64,000 nt of DNA from Lineus longissimus (GCF_910592395.1 NC_088317.1:9488001-9552000); one strand, 5' to 3'; positions 10,957-22,845 are shown, counted from the stretch's first letter. Numbers and translations are program-made. The notes: generated by a model not told the origin, from the sequence alone.

Positions 10957-12339
10957 TTATTGTGGGATTCCATGTTTGTTGGTAACCACCCACGTGCAAG
11001 TGCAGAATAGTCTATCGAAGTTCTTTTTGTAGACAATGATGAACGGATGGTCCTCATCGATTTCCACCTCTGCCTTGCAGCCGTCCTTGAATTCTTTCCT
11101 GAGCAGAGACAGTCTTTCGGGGGCATCCTTCTCCTCACAGGCCCAAGCATTGAAAATGGACATGACCTTCTCCTGGCTGGTAATAGTGATGGTAACTGTG
11201 GCCCTGGTTTCTTTTTTGGTGGTCCTGTGGCTGTTGGAGAAAATGAGCCTGTCCAAGGCATCAAAAACTGATCTAGGGGTGTCTCTGGCAGTGTGCACCC
11301 TCCTCCTCCCACGTAAGGACACCTTTCTGTGTATTGCCTTGCGGAGGTACTTGAGCTCGTCTTTCACCAATGGATAAACCTGAAAGTAAATTTGAAATAG
11401 ATCAATGATGTGCTACTCCTGAGAGACATGTGCAAAGGTTTAGAGACAATAATGTCCATGGGACTTCGATCCATCATCAACGCAAGAGTTTCATTTGTAT
11501 ATCAGCCTTCGCTAATATGACAGAGATAGGCCTATGATAGTATGATCCTAGGACCCCTTGTCCAATATGCCACCTAAGGGGCGTCCCATTCGACCATCAA
11601 GCAGGTGACACCTAGTCAAAGGGGCCATCTGAAGAATACGCGATGGTGTCACAACTAAGGAAGGTCTGTCACAACCTAGGGCAACATATGAAACAACCAT
11701 GCAGATGATTGTGATGTGCTGTCTCCATGGTTGAAACATTCCCTGGTCCTCTGCGGGGCGCAATTGCCTATGGGGAACTCAGAATATGATATCACATCCA
11801 TTAACAGCCCGTCACAACCAGGGACATCATGTCATATCAGTGGTCTTCCTTTGTCACAATCACCTGTGTAGGTGAGTGCACAGGTGATTGTGATGTCTCC
11901 ATTGTTGTATCATCTTGCTGCTCTCCATGCAGTGTCCTCCACAGGGGTTGAAGTGTCACTGGCGAGGACGTCACAACCATGAATAGCCTGCTGGTGATTG
12001 TGACGTGCTGTGTTGTGACACCGCATCAACCTGGTTATCACCAAGCAAGACTCTGGTGGTCCACATAGCACTGGGACAACAACTGGAATGAATTGCTGGT
12101 ACTGGCAGGCTTACCTGAATGACCTCATGGCGACGCCCATCAGCCTGGCCATAATGGGCAGGGTCAAATTTCTGCAGCTGTGTTTGCAGCAAAGTTTCTG
12201 TCTCCTGACAGAAAAGGGTGAATCTAGCGCTTTCTTGAATATTCTTAGTTGAGATGGTGCTAGTAAAATTTGATTTGAACTTTTTAAAAGAACTCAGAAG
12301 AGACTTATTCAACAGGCCCTGGTTCCACATCTTTGCCAT
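10957..12339 (-). CDS. Two-exon gene of unknown function (exons 12339-12115 and 11379-10957)
   Basis: The minus-strand ATG at 12337-12339 opens a 75-codon exon ending EVIQ, followed by GTAAGC. The second exon follows TTACTTTCAG and starts at 11379 in phase 0 (VYPLVKDEL), running to TAA at 10957-10959. The protein is about 216 residues: a basic N-terminal part (SFKKFKSNF), an Arg/Lys-rich central part (KVSLRGRRRVHTARDTP), then a C-terminal strand-rich half ending with a CTCTW word. No frameshift or stop interrupts it, unusual in this window, so it is probably a host gene. The polyadenylation signal AATAAA (10956-10961) overlaps the stop codon, so a functional signal may lie further on. I do not recognise the family. 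Upstream CRE-like words near 12541 and 12588 fit a promoter. Confidence 0.6.
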
Positions 12340-12540
12340 GATGATATAGAATGGGTTCCAATGTATTTTATTGTAATATTTATTTTGTTAATAAATACAT
12401 AATTTATTTTCATCTATGTGTTGTTTGATTCTTCTCATGTATACTATTGTTTTTCTCACCCATGTATTTTGCTACAACTCAGTTCACAGTACATTCGATA
12501 AAAATACATTGCGTAGCATAGGACATGTAGGACAAGAACG

Positions 12541-12600
12541 TGACGTCGTGACGCTATGCCTGTCTAAACATTGTTTCTCTTCTTGATCTGATGACGTAAC
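12541..12600. promoter_or_regulatory. CRE-like cluster upstream of the two-exon gene
   Basis: Within 60 bases are TGACGTCG, GTGACGC and TGATGACGTAAC, each matching the TGACG half of the CREB/ATF site. They lie about 200-260 bp upstream of the minus-strand start codon at 12339. Promoter role is inferred from motif and position. Confidence 0.35.
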
Positions 12601-14063
12601 GTCCTGAACTTCGGCCCGACTTCGTGTTGAATCTTCGTGTTGCCCTTAGTAACGCCGAACGGCCGTAGCGCTGACTGCAGGTGCGGTGAACTATGGAACT
12701 ACGCGTATTCCAGTTTACAGCCTAGGTTCGCAGTGCTGTGGTACACAGCTGTTTCAGCTAAGCCTAAACATGACATCGAAATAAACCATTCTGCCTACTA
12801 GCCTGCTGCCCAACGATTGGTCCATGCGAAAAGCCTGTTAATCGCTATGTAAACATTGTCGCCAATACACATCTCACACATTATCGCAATACCCATTCAG
12901 CCAAAGGGTTAATGCATTGGCATCGTTCAAACATCAGCGTGCTTCTGTACACGTGCTCGAATTAGATACGACGGTTTTTATTGGCTCATAAGTTGTGTCA
13001 CATGACCATTCACCCGGCTTGAATATTTCATGAAATTTGGACCAAAATTAACGAAACAGTGGCGATTTCCATGTTTTTTATCGATTTTTCGACAAGTTAC
13101 AGATTTCGGAATTCTTCAAGACTAGATAGCCAGGTAGGCATAATATCATATATCATAAATACCCCGGCTGTTTTGCATAACTCATTTCAGTTTCGTACAG
13201 AATCGTGTGTTTATTCTGAAATTTCTCAAACTTTGATCTGCTCAAATTCAAAATGGCCGACTTGCAGACGGAGATTGAGATGGGGTGCCAAGTTCATCGG
13301 ACAACATCGAATTCCCTTGATCGTTATTAAGCAAAACGAGTTACTTCCAGTATTCATTTAAATCTTTACTTTTAAAATATATATCTATTTTATGTTAGTT
13401 TGCTGTATATTCATGCAGAAAATGCATTTGAAAAACAAATGTCTAAAAATAGTTGAGTTTTGAAGTTTGATGGTCGGGTCTATTTTGGTGAAAGGGGTAC
13501 AGCATGGGTAATAGTACAATAATAAGTCATGATCGTGCTTATGAACAAGCCATGAGTTAGCATATACCATAGTTTATGTTGAAAATATCTTTACAGATGT
13601 AATTGATAAATATAGTCTTAAGAATTCGCCAAATATAGAAAAGTTCTTGGTATATTATCCACCTGTTAGCAAAATGAACCCGCCCATTGACCCACATTCC
13701 AGTTTGTTGTGGTATTTTTGTACAGGGTGATGCCAAAACAGTGCCTTTTTTTGACTGGAAAACATTCCTTCAGTTACTAAAATGCTTTTTTCTTTAATTT
13801 CAGCTGGTTGCATGGTGTGTACTGCAGATAACTTCCCGACTTAATCCGGCTGATGTGATGCTTTAGTTGATTCGAGAGGCTACATGTATATAGGCCCAGT
13901 ACGTCGACATCATTGATCCGGCAGTGAACAAGATAAGTGGTAAGTTAAGCGATGTTTCCCTTCATCTATGTATTCACAAACAGATGATTGAAATCATTAT
14001 ACTGTATTCCCGTAGGCTTTGTATGCATGTATTCTATTCTAATAAATTACTCTTTATTTCAGG
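12601..14063. other. Non-coding stretch with weak exon-like pieces
   Basis: A short start-like context CAAAATGGCCGAC occurs near 13250, but its frame closes after 25 codons. A donor-like GTAAGT near 13938 follows a short open run (YVDIIDPAVNKIS). Phases do not chain into a convincing gene. The region also holds AT-rich sequence at 13360-13640. Confidence 0.3.
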
Positions 14064-14691
14064 TTCAGCCTCCAAGATGTGTCACCAGAAATGCAACCGA
14101 CATTATAGACAGGCGTGATTACTACTCTGATTTTGGATTGATGGTAAGTTCCGAGGCTATTTTGATTGCAATTAAATATTATTTGAATCTACATTGAAAT
14201 AAAAGTGGACATCTGTAGGATACTTCCTTTCTTTCTCTAGATTCAACACTGGTCAGTGTCAGAATTGAATTAGAATAGAAGCTGTGTCTGTTGGAGCCAC
14301 CCCCAGTTACCCCCCCCCCCCTCCCCCATTTAGCCACTGCCATTATGTTTACACTCGCCTTTACAATTCCAGGTATACTCGTCTTCAAAGTGGACCTGAC
14401 TAGGAATGATGATGGTGACTTCCCTCCTCAGAAAAAAGCTCGGTTGGATTCGAAAGTTGGTGCAGTAGTCATAAGCGATATTTCGGTCGTAAACGCAAGA
14501 AGTCCAAGAAATCCACTGACAAATCAGGAAAACGTATATTCAATGTCGGTGACACGTGTTTGTTCAGATTGGACTCAAACATTTATCTTGGAACCGTTCT
14601 TAGTCAAGTTGATGAACATCATTTCCAAATTGAGGACTATACAGGAACAGTGCGCACCTTCATTTGTCTGTCACTTTTATTAAAAGAAAGT
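14064..14691 (+). pseudogene. Exon-like pieces, possible Tudor-like C-terminal domain
   Basis: Piece one, 14064-14144, sits between TTTATTTCAG and GTAAGT and reads VQPPRCVTRNATDIIDRR onward. Piece two follows a CAG near 14382 and reads a Lys-rich nuclear-signal-like stretch (PPQKKARLDSK). About 14480 the plausible frame changes to GRKRKKSKKS and then FNVGDTCLFRLDSNIYLGTV and HHFQIEDYTGTV, ending with TAA at 14689-14691. The last part has the GD-C-x-Y-x-A/G-x-V and DY-G spacing of Tudor-like barrels. Phases of the pieces do not match and a frameshift is needed, so this may be a broken gene. The product is not identified. Confidence 0.35.
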
Positions 14692-14870
14692 TAAAGTTGA
14701 AACTTCTATAGCAAGGAATATGAAGATGTGAACTTTGTATTATTATTTTTTGAATGTATGAGTCTATTGAATGTAAATTAAATGTATATTGTGAATAATT
14801 AATAATAATAATATTGTGTACATTGAAATCATGACTTTTAATTTTTGTGTACTGGTACTGCCTTGATATG

Positions 14871-15400
14871 TTGTCCTCTGTGACTGTTGTCTCATCTCTC
14901 GGAATAACAAGACCCCAAGCTGGATGAGACACCTACATCCCCTGGATATAAAAGATAGGTTGTGACATAATGTCCTCTGTGACTGTTGTCTCATCTCTCT
15001 TAATAACAAGGCCTCAAGCGGGATGAGACAACTACATCCCTTGCCTATGATAATAAAGGTTGTAACATATAATGTCCTCTGTGACTGTTGTCTCATCTCT
15101 CGGAATAACAAGGCCTCAAGCTGGATGAGACAACTACATCCCTTGCCTATGATAATAAAGGTTGTGACATGTCCTTGGTGACTGTTGTCTCAACTTCACT
15201 CCCGGAATTACAAGACCCCAAGCTGGATGAGACACCCGTTGTCCTGCCTATGATATCATAGGTTGTGAACTGTCGATTTTTGCAACTAACTGTCTCATCT
15301 TGGTAGGTCTACAATAGGACACATTTGTCCTGCCTATATATACTATAGGTTAAGACCTGTTCTTTGCAACTAGTATTTGTCTCATTTGTGTACAACAGGG
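14871..15400 (+). repeat. Tandem repeat array, about 100-bp unit, five to six copies
   Basis: Units begin near 14871, 14971, 15073, 15170, 15270 and 15357. Each carries TGTCCTCTGTGACTGTTGTC, CTCATCTC, AAGCTGGATGAGACA and a closing GGTTGTGACAT. The first four are close relatives; the last two are degenerate. The reverse strand gives a misleading protein with repeated REMRQQSQRT, which is a by-product of the repeat. Confidence 0.85.
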
Positions 15401-15952
15401 CACCAATCTTTCATACCACAACATAAGTAATGGGCATGGCATTTTCAAATGACAACCATTCTTCACAACGAATAACGAAGTAGGCCCTTTTAAAATGCCT
15501 TTTATTTGTCTTTGCCTGAGTGCAAACCTAATCTAATCACAGCCATACAAAGCTATGTTATATGCAGAATATTAAAATGCTTTTTACAGAAGAATTGGTA
15601 TCTGGGCTGAAACATAATAGAGGTGCAAACAATCATCAATATTTTTACAGAAAAACTCCATCAAAGTCATCTTTTATACACTACACAGTGCAGGCCCAAG
15701 CCTATCCAAGATGGCAGCCGGAATATAATACACAAAGCTTGGTTCAGGTCAAGTTGGTTCTAATAAACGCATGCAATCTTAATTACTACTAACACAATTA
15801 AGGGGCATACATTGGTGGATTCAGGCCTTTTATGTAATCCTTAAGCGGTTGGGGTGAGGAACTGGGTTGTTTATTGGGGTAGCAATTAACACCTTCATGC
15901 CAGCACCTCCCTAAAAAGCGGCGTATGGTGCCGTCTGATTAAACTTGCGTTT
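15401..15952. other. Non-coding stretch
   Basis: No gene or repeat boundary recognised. Lies between the satellite array and the putative 3' LTR of the BEL/Pao element. Confidence 0.4.
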
Positions 15953-16138
15953 CTATTCTAGCTGAAACAGCTGTGGGTAGAGGAGTTCAAAGACTTGTCG
16001 TCCGATCCGAATGGTTACTGAAGTCGTTCTGTCCTTACGTTCCGTAACGTCCTTTCTATTGACGCTGAAGTATGACGCAAAAGTCGATGACGCGCGGATG
16101 GCCATGACATCATAATTCCTTCGGAACATAACCCCTTC
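15953..16138 (-). other. Putative polypurine tract and start of BEL/Pao 3' LTR
   Basis: Reading the minus strand after the pol stop, TGGGAAGGGG (about 16129-16138) is a polypurine-tract-like run, followed by TTATGTTCCGAAGG. This layout is typical of the end of BEL/Pao elements, so TGTTCC (up to 16127) may open the 3' LTR. The far end of the LTR could not be set, and no matching 5' LTR was found in the window. Confidence 0.3.
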
Positions 16139-16293
16139 CCATGATAAGACATAGTTCTTCATCATTTTAGTGTTCAAAATTCTTGAAACAAAACGTATTT
16201 ACACGATAATAGTTCAATTTTTTTTTCATGTTGTCGTTTCTATACGGTTCACATTGTCCGGTTTGAAAAGTCCAAAAATGTTCTGAATTTGAT

Positions 16294-19200
16294 TTACGCT
16301 GTCACTAAACCTTTACACAGTTTCGTAATTGGGCGTATCTGGCTCAAGTTTCCGTTCTGCACTCTTGCCACTCGTGTATGGCCATCTTTTCCCTTGAAGA
16401 CTTCGGTGATTCGTCCCATTTTCCAGTTTCCGCGCGTTGTGCTACTATCCACGACCAGTACAACGTCTCCTACGTCCATATCTGGTTCTTCCTTTCTCCA
16501 TTTCTTCCGCCGATTTAATTCTGGGATGAATTCTTTCATCCACCGTTCCCAAACTTGCTTGATCAATTGTTGTACTACTCTCCACCGTTTCGTTGGATTG
16601 TACTGCACGACGTCTACCGCCTCTGGTGCGAATTGCCCTCCTAACTGTCCATGGAGGAAGTGATTTGGCGTCAACGGAATGTTGTCTGTCGGATCTGCTG
16701 ACTGGTACGTCAGAGGTCTTGAGTTCAATAGAGCCTCGACACCAGTGAAAGCTGTCATCAGTTCTTCGTCTGTTATGTCGGCCTTCCCAAGAACTGCTTG
16801 AATTGCCCTTTTGGCAGATTTGATTAGGCGCTCGTGTACTCCTCCGTGGTGTGGTCCTAATGGGGGGTTGAAATGCCATCTCACTCCAAGCGTAGAGGTT
16901 TCTTTCTTGATTCTTTCTTGATCGAACTGCTCAACGATTTCACGCAACTCACGGTTCCCCTTTACAAAGTTTCCTGCATTGTCTGATGTCATCTCCTTTA
17001 CGATGCCACGTCTGTTGATCATGCGATTGAATGCATTGAGGAATGAATCCGTATCCAGGCTGTATGCCATCTCCAGGTGAACAGCTCGGGTTGTTTGACA
17101 TGTGAATAGACATAAGTACCGGCGCATCTGCGCTTTTCCGCGTCCTTGCGTTGTATAATACGGACCTCCGAAATCTGTGGAAGACATTATGAAGGCTCGT
17201 AATTGATATTGTAGTCTACTTCTTGGAAGAGGTGCCATGATTTGTGTACCTGGTTTGCTCTTCCGTCTTTTACACATCGGACATTGTCTCTCGCATTCTC
17301 TGATTTCCTCCCGCCCGCAAATTATCCAATAGCGACTAAATAATTCAGCTAGCGTGTGGTTTACTCCTTGTACGTGTCGTCCCTTCTTATGATAGTATCT
17401 CACTATCAATCTTGTGACGTGATGTCCTCTAGGTAGTATCACTGGGTATTTCGTCTCAAACGGTAGGAATTCCGCTTGGGTCAGTCGTCCGTCACTTCGA
17501 AGGACACCATTTTCATCGATCCTTGGGTTCAGGTCCGATAGCTTGCTTGTCTTGTGAATTTTACCTCCTCGACGTAATGCTTTGCATTCTTCAGCAAACG
17601 TATCTTGTTGTGCCTTGGAGATGATCACGTCTCCTGACCTTTCTATTTCCTCTGGGCTCAATTCTCCGATCTGACGATCTTCATTCGATTTTCTGCAGTT
17701 GTCGATGAATCTCCGAACCCAGGCTTGTCTCCTGCATAACTGCATCCAGCTAGAGAAATGTGACGGTTCCAGTCTCAAAACGTTATTTTCCTCGATGGGC
17801 TGCTCAGATGTGTCTTCATTTGTGGTCACGTGCGTTCTCTCTGTCTTCTTCACTTCTAGTTCTACTATCGCTATGTTGCGGTCGTCCACCTTATTCTCAG
17901 GCCATTCACTTGTTCCTTGTTGTAGAAAGGCAGGTCCCGACCACCATATCTTGGATGCTAGTAGATCTTTTATTCCCATTCCTCGAGAGACTAGATCGGC
18001 AGGGTTGACATCTGTCGGTACGTGTCTCCATTGTTCTGGCGATGTTATACCCTGTATTTCTCCGACTCGATTTGCGACGAATGGCTTGAACTTGCGGCTC
18101 CTTCCTCTGATCCACCACAGGACGTTCATGCTGTCAGACCAGAATGAACTTCTTTGATGGATATCTCTAGTGTTGATGATACGGTGACCGTTAGCCGTAG
18201 TCCCTCTATGGCTGCCATCAACTCGAGTCTAGGGATGCTGAGTGCTATCAGTGGGGCTACTTTTCCCTTGGATGCTACCAGTCGTACTGCCACTGTTCGG
18301 TCTTCATATTCTGTCCTCAGGAAAATACAACACCCGTATGCGTCTTGGGATGCGTCCACAAACGTATGCAGCTAAGCGTTGATCATTTTCTTAGCTGATT
18401 CGAGTCTCAGGCATCTGGGTACTTTGACGTTCTCTACTTGTAGTAGCCCCTCAAACCAGTTGTTGGCATCGTCAGCAGCTTCTCCAAGAATGGCGTCATC
18501 CCAGTTGTATCCTGCAACCCAGACCTTCTGTAGTACGATGCGTCCTTGCATAACGTATGGTGCGATAAACCTAGTGGATCGAATACTGCAGCAATTTTGC
18601 GGAGAAAATTGCGTTTCGTCAACTTGAAGTCATCCTCCACTGGTTTTGGCTCGAACGTGAAGATGTCTTTCTCTGCTTTCCACATCACTCCCAGAGTTTT
18701 AACAGATGGTAACTCTCCTCCATCAAGACTGATCTGCGATGCTCTGTCTTCTATAGGTATCTCCGCTAAGACCTTGGGTGAATTTGACAGGTACTTCAGT
18801 GCGTCCATTCCGGCGATACCCCACAACTTGTTCAGTTGTTTGTAGAGTTCAATGCCGCTTTTGTCATCTTGTACTGAGTCCATAGAGTCATCCATGTACG
18901 TAGATTTCAGAACCGTCTCTGATGCCAGTGGGTACTGCGACTTGTACTTGCGTGCGTGTTCTTGACTGACAAACTGAGCCAAAAATGGTGACGCGTTAAC
19001 ACCAAAGACAAGTCGATTAAATTCGTATTCGTTGGGCTCTTCTTTGTCGTCTCCTCTCCAAAGAAAACGATGGTAAGGCCTATTCTCCGGCGCTAATCCG
19101 ATCTGTAAATACATCTGCGAGATGTCGCAAACTAATGACATAACATCCACCAGGTTGCTCTGTAGCTTTGGTCCTTGGCAAATAATGTCATTCAATGATG

Positions 19201-19535
19201 TTCCGTTTGTCTTAGCTGATGCGTCGAATACGATCCTAACTTTCATTGTCGCTCTATTCATCCGAACTACAGGGAAGTGTGGCAAATACCATTGACATCC
19301 CGACTTTGATTCTGTCTTCATTACGTTACGTATGTACCCTTTTCCCAGGTACTGATCAATCGTATCGCTGTATGTCTGTTTGACCTCCGGTTTCTTTTCC
19401 AGTCTTTTCTCCGTCGACCGAAGACGATCAAGCGCTGTCTCTCTGTTATCTGGTAGTCGTGTCTTCTTATCTTTCCATGGGATGGCGATTTCATATCGTT
19501 CCCCGTCATGTATCAATGAATTCTTCACTGTATCC
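16294..19535 (-). pseudogene. BEL/Pao retrotransposon pol: RT, RNase H, integrase, DUF5641-like tail
   Basis: Minus-strand polyprotein. RT comes first, with VCDISQMYLQIGL (palm Asp) and the YMDD box at 18887-18898. RNase H has VDASQDAYG and RLELMAA, then WSDSMNVLWW. The integrase zinc finger reads NHTLAELF...CPMC. The DDE core has SSTDFGG, TSDNAGNF and GVHERLIKSAK. A BEL-typical C-terminal segment (NHFLHGQLGG, KRWRVVQQL, DVVLVVD) ends at 16294. Order RT-RH-IN and the SSTDFGG and NHFLHG words are characteristic of BEL/Pao. Frameshifts near 18557 and 18149 and an in-frame TAG near 18373 break it. The 5' side (gag, protease, first part of RT) is missing: at about 19535 the sequence switches within an open frame to an unrelated LINE RT. 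Confidence 0.92.
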
Positions 19536-20126
19536 AGTGCACGTGAGATGTTGTTGTGTACTATCAACAGGGTCGTCTCAATGCTGTGACGAGGGCGATA
19601 AGCTGACTGCATGGGATCAAACAACTGGTTGGAATCGAGGTGTTCCGAGAGACATCTTGAGACTACTTTCTAAATGACTTTTGATAGAAATGGAATGTTT
19701 GAGACCGGATGATAATTAGATAGTATTTGCGGATCGAGTGATGGCTTCTTCAGTAATGGGCGTACTCGAGCACACTTGAGGTCATCTGGAAAAACACCGC
19801 TTAACAATGATTCGTTAAAAACTTGGGTAATAACAGGAAGAAGTTCAGGAAGTGTCTTTTTCAGAAGCCATGTGGGCATCGCGTCGAGCTCACATGACAT
19901 AGTTGGCATGTTCGATACAGTTTTTCTGATTTCATCGTCTGTTACTGGATTGAAAGTGACAAGTGGTGTACCTTCAAAGGCCTGGTCAACGGGAGTCATT
20001 GATGACACATCGTAGAGCTCGCCCGGATTTTTCTGATTTTATCACTGAAAAAAGCTGAAAAACTGTTTGCGACAATAACGGGGTCGCCTGAAGGCAACTG
20101 ACTGTTGTCGTCATTTGCCAGTTCCT
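19536..20126 (-). pseudogene. CR1/Jockey-type LINE, RT N-terminal half (downstream part of split LINE)
   Basis: Minus-strand fragment. Reading from the right it gives SFSAFFSDKI, then after a frameshift NPVTDDEIRK, a segment of RT fingers (DAMPTWLLKK, LSNYHPVSNIPFLSK) and, after another frameshift near 19672, QSAYRPRHSIETTL. These are the conserved early RT blocks of CR1/Jockey-like non-LTR retrotransposons. The sequence is cut at about 19535 by the BEL/Pao pol, before the catalytic YADD. The upstream part of the same LINE lies at 22258-22845 beyond the TTAA insertion. Confidence 0.85.
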
Positions 20127-22257
20127 TTAACTCTCTGAGGGACAAGTTTTTTTAGGATAGATTTTAGTCAAAATACCCCAACGAATATGATTGACATGAT
20201 TGTGGGCTTAATAGGAGAGATAGAGTATAGGTGTAATGGAATTATTTTAGGGGTAGTGAACTGCCTTTCAGGTTGGACCTAAGTAAGCGTCATAATATTG
20301 ATGTTTTTGCCATGGTAACGGTTGAAATTCTCCAGAAAGTCTTAAATTTCCACAAAAATGTTATGTATTCCCAACATAATAGTCTTTACACAGTTTCCCT
20401 GCTCAGACACACCAAAAATATCATCAATGAAATGGCCAGGGCCATTGTGCTCACCTCATGTGGAGGAAAGATGGATAAAGAGCATGGTATTGTGTCATGT
20501 AGTGTTAGGTTTGATGTAGGTCCAAGCAATTACAATTTCCCCAAAATGGCCAATTTACAGTACATTCGACCTCTGTGACCTTGAAAAGTAGGTCAAATCA
20601 AAGACGACCCGGGTGACACATTGAATGGTTGTTAGAATTAGATGTACCTATGATATAAAATTGGTGCCAATCGGGCAAGTCATTACTAGGAATAAAGGCA
20701 TTTTGAAGAATTTAGGATTTGGCCCCTCCCTGGAGGCCAAACGGCAAATCAGATCGCACCAAACTTCGGTACCTGAGATAACCTGACCAAGGGGTACATG
20801 TGTACTTAATTTGTGATCAATAGTCATTGCAGTTAAAAAACGTGCCATAGTTACGGCCTGACGGCAAATTTACGCCATTTGACCTCTGTGACCTTGACAA
20901 GAAGGTCAAATTAAAAACCTGTGTGACATATACTGTATGGTGGTTAGATGTACCCATGATATCAAATTGGTGGCAATCGGGCAAGAAGTTAAGGAATAAT
21001 CACATTTTTAAGGTTTTTTGGATATTGCCCCCTGGTGGTCAAGTGGTGAATCATATTGGACCAAACTTCGGTCCCTGAGATCACCTGACTAAGGGGTAAA
21101 TGTGTACCAAATTTGGTATCAATAGTCATTGCAGTTTAGAAACGTGCCATCGTTACATCCTAACGGCCAATTTACAACATTTGACCTATGTGACCTTGAA
21201 AAGGAGGTCAAATCAAAAACCCGGAGGATATATGATGCACCTTTGCTAGAAGTACCTACCATATTTTTTTCAAAATTTCCCGACTACTATTAAGGCCGCC
21301 TGGTGGCCAAACCATGAAACGAATCGGACCGAAACTTGGTCTCCAAGGTGTCATTACATAAGGGTACATGTGTACCAAGTTTCAACTCAATAGCTCTAAC
21401 AGTTACGAAACGTGCCCTGCTAACGGACGACGGACGACGACGGACGACGACGACGACGACGACGACGGACGACGGACGCCACGGTATGGGATAAGCTCAC
21501 CTCTGCTAAGAGGTGAGCTAAAAATGAATTTAGTAGGTAATTTTGATCAAGAATGGTGAATTTGAGAAACATATCTCTTGGAACAAGGTTGATATGGCTA
21601 TCCTTTGGGACAGTAGGCCGACCCATTAGGTCACTATACTATAGCACAGGGTAAATACTGATGCAGACATACCAAAACCACATACATTAAGTGTGATGAT
21701 ATGAACTAACTTTGACACCAAGAACACTTCTTGTGTGAAACAAGATTTAGGGCAGTGAACTGCCTTTCAACTAGTCCAAGAATACTTGTCATAGTTTCAC
21801 CCCTTTGCCATGGAAACGCACAGAAACTGAAGAATACCATGAAAATTGCAAGAACCTTTCAGTTTTCTGACTTCTGAACACTTTCTTTGGGCAGATACAC
21901 CGAATTTCACATCATGACTGGATTCTGGAGGCAATACTCATCAAGGATGGTGAATCTGGCAACAAAATAAGGGGAAATGACGTCCTTCCAAAACGATCTC
22001 CCCTAATAAATCAAATATGAACGAAAAATGACAGAAAGAAAAATAAAAAAACAAACATAAAATGCGAAATGGAAAATGTTCAATAAGCGTATACTTTTCT
22101 AGCAGACGATAGAATGCGACACCTAGCGGAATTTTCGTACACCAAAAGATCCGGTCGTCTGCTGACTTCAGAACGCCGCAGGAAGTTTGAAATGCTTAAA
22201 AGGGGTGAAAAAAACGGCATTTTTCGGGGGCGACTGCCCTGTCCTTCAGAGAGTTAA
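20127..22257. mobile_element. 2.12-kb TTAA-flanked insertion with inverted termini (piggyBac-like target)
   Basis: TTAA occurs at both borders (20127-20130 and 22254-22257). The left inner end reads CTCTCTGAGGGACAAG and the right inner end, reversed, reads CTCTCTGAAGGACAGG, 14 of 16 matching. TTAA duplication is the hallmark of piggyBac-type insertion. It contains no transposase. Inside is a full copy of the (GAC)n element (20426-21521), flanked by related sequences (GTGAACTGCCTTTCA near 20254 and 21752, TTTGCCATGG near 20305 and 21801), suggesting an internal duplication or composite origin. Deleting the insert and one TTAA puts both LINE halves into one open frame. Confidence 0.85.
20426..21521 (+). 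mobile_element. Short non-autonomous element with (GAC)n and 3' hairpin, copy 2
   Basis: Same structure as the copy at 3166: AATGGCC-AG-GGCCATT palindrome, GTGCTCACCTC, three 300-bp interior repeats, a shorter GAC tract (21425-21476), then the AGCTCACCTC/GAGGTGAGCT hairpin ending CTAA. It is more than 90 percent alike by eye but lacks a segment before the GGCCGCCTGG word near 21293. It is nested in the TTAA-flanked insertion. Confidence 0.85.
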
Positions 22258-22845
22258 CACATTGAATGTTTCCTTGAGATTCTCTGAGCTGAGTCTTTCC
22301 TCGTAGTAACCATTTTTAGCGTCATAAACAAGGTTCACCACTTCATCCCGCTGGCTGATAAAGATTTGCCTGTCGATGTCAAGGTTCGATGAATGCCATT
22401 TCCTCTCGAGTTTTCGATGCAGTTTCCTGGCCGCGGCAATGTCATCATTAAACCAGGGATTCTTTGCTCTTGGCGTAAAACGTTTTGTCTGCATCGGTGC
22501 CACTCGATTTAGGACTGCCTTGGTTGCTATTTATTTAGGTTAGTAGCGGCTGCATTGACTGGGGTAGTTTGCGACGTATATCTGGTCCTAATTGCTCCGG
22601 CGAAATCGAACGGTATTTACGAAAGGTTTTAACCACTCCGACTTTCGGCTATGAGAGGCTCAGGGCTATCTCAATCGTGGAATGGTCCGACAGCTGCGAG
22701 TTCAACACTGAAGCACCCTTCACTAACTTGTCCTTATCTCTCACAATCACAAGATCAAGGGTGTGATTGCACTTGTGTGTTGCACATGAAACAAGCTGGG
22801 AAAGATTAGGTGAATGAAGAATATCCATGAAGCGTTTCACATCTT
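22258..22845 (-). pseudogene. CR1/Jockey-type LINE, endonuclease end and linker (upstream part of split LINE)
   Basis: On the minus strand 22840-22649 encodes the end of an APE-type endonuclease: HTLDLVIVR and the catalytic SDHSTIEIAL. After stops and a frameshift, 22503-22258 encodes the usual linker with PRAKNPWFNDDI and a basic helix. It runs straight into the TTAA border; after the insertion the frame resumes in the fragment ending at 20126. 5' truncated at about 22845, where Polinton sequence begins. Confidence 0.85.

Noticed and set aside
13240-13330. Gene start CAAAATGGCCGAC
   Set aside because: Good start context, but the frame closes after 25 codons and no matching donor or next exon could be chained.
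14764-15111. Repeat protein with REMRQQSQRT units
   Set aside because: Translation of the 100-bp satellite; no start, promoter or conservation.
14871-15400. Possible CRISPR-like array
   Set aside because: Units are contiguous with no unique spacers, and the DNA is animal.
17699-18157. Plus-strand open frames opposite the BEL/Pao integrase
   Set aside because: Shadows of the conserved minus-strand polyprotein.
18434-19624. Apparent single 396-codon RT gene
   Set aside because: It is a chance join of a LINE RT fragment (right end) with BEL/Pao RT; treated as two elements.
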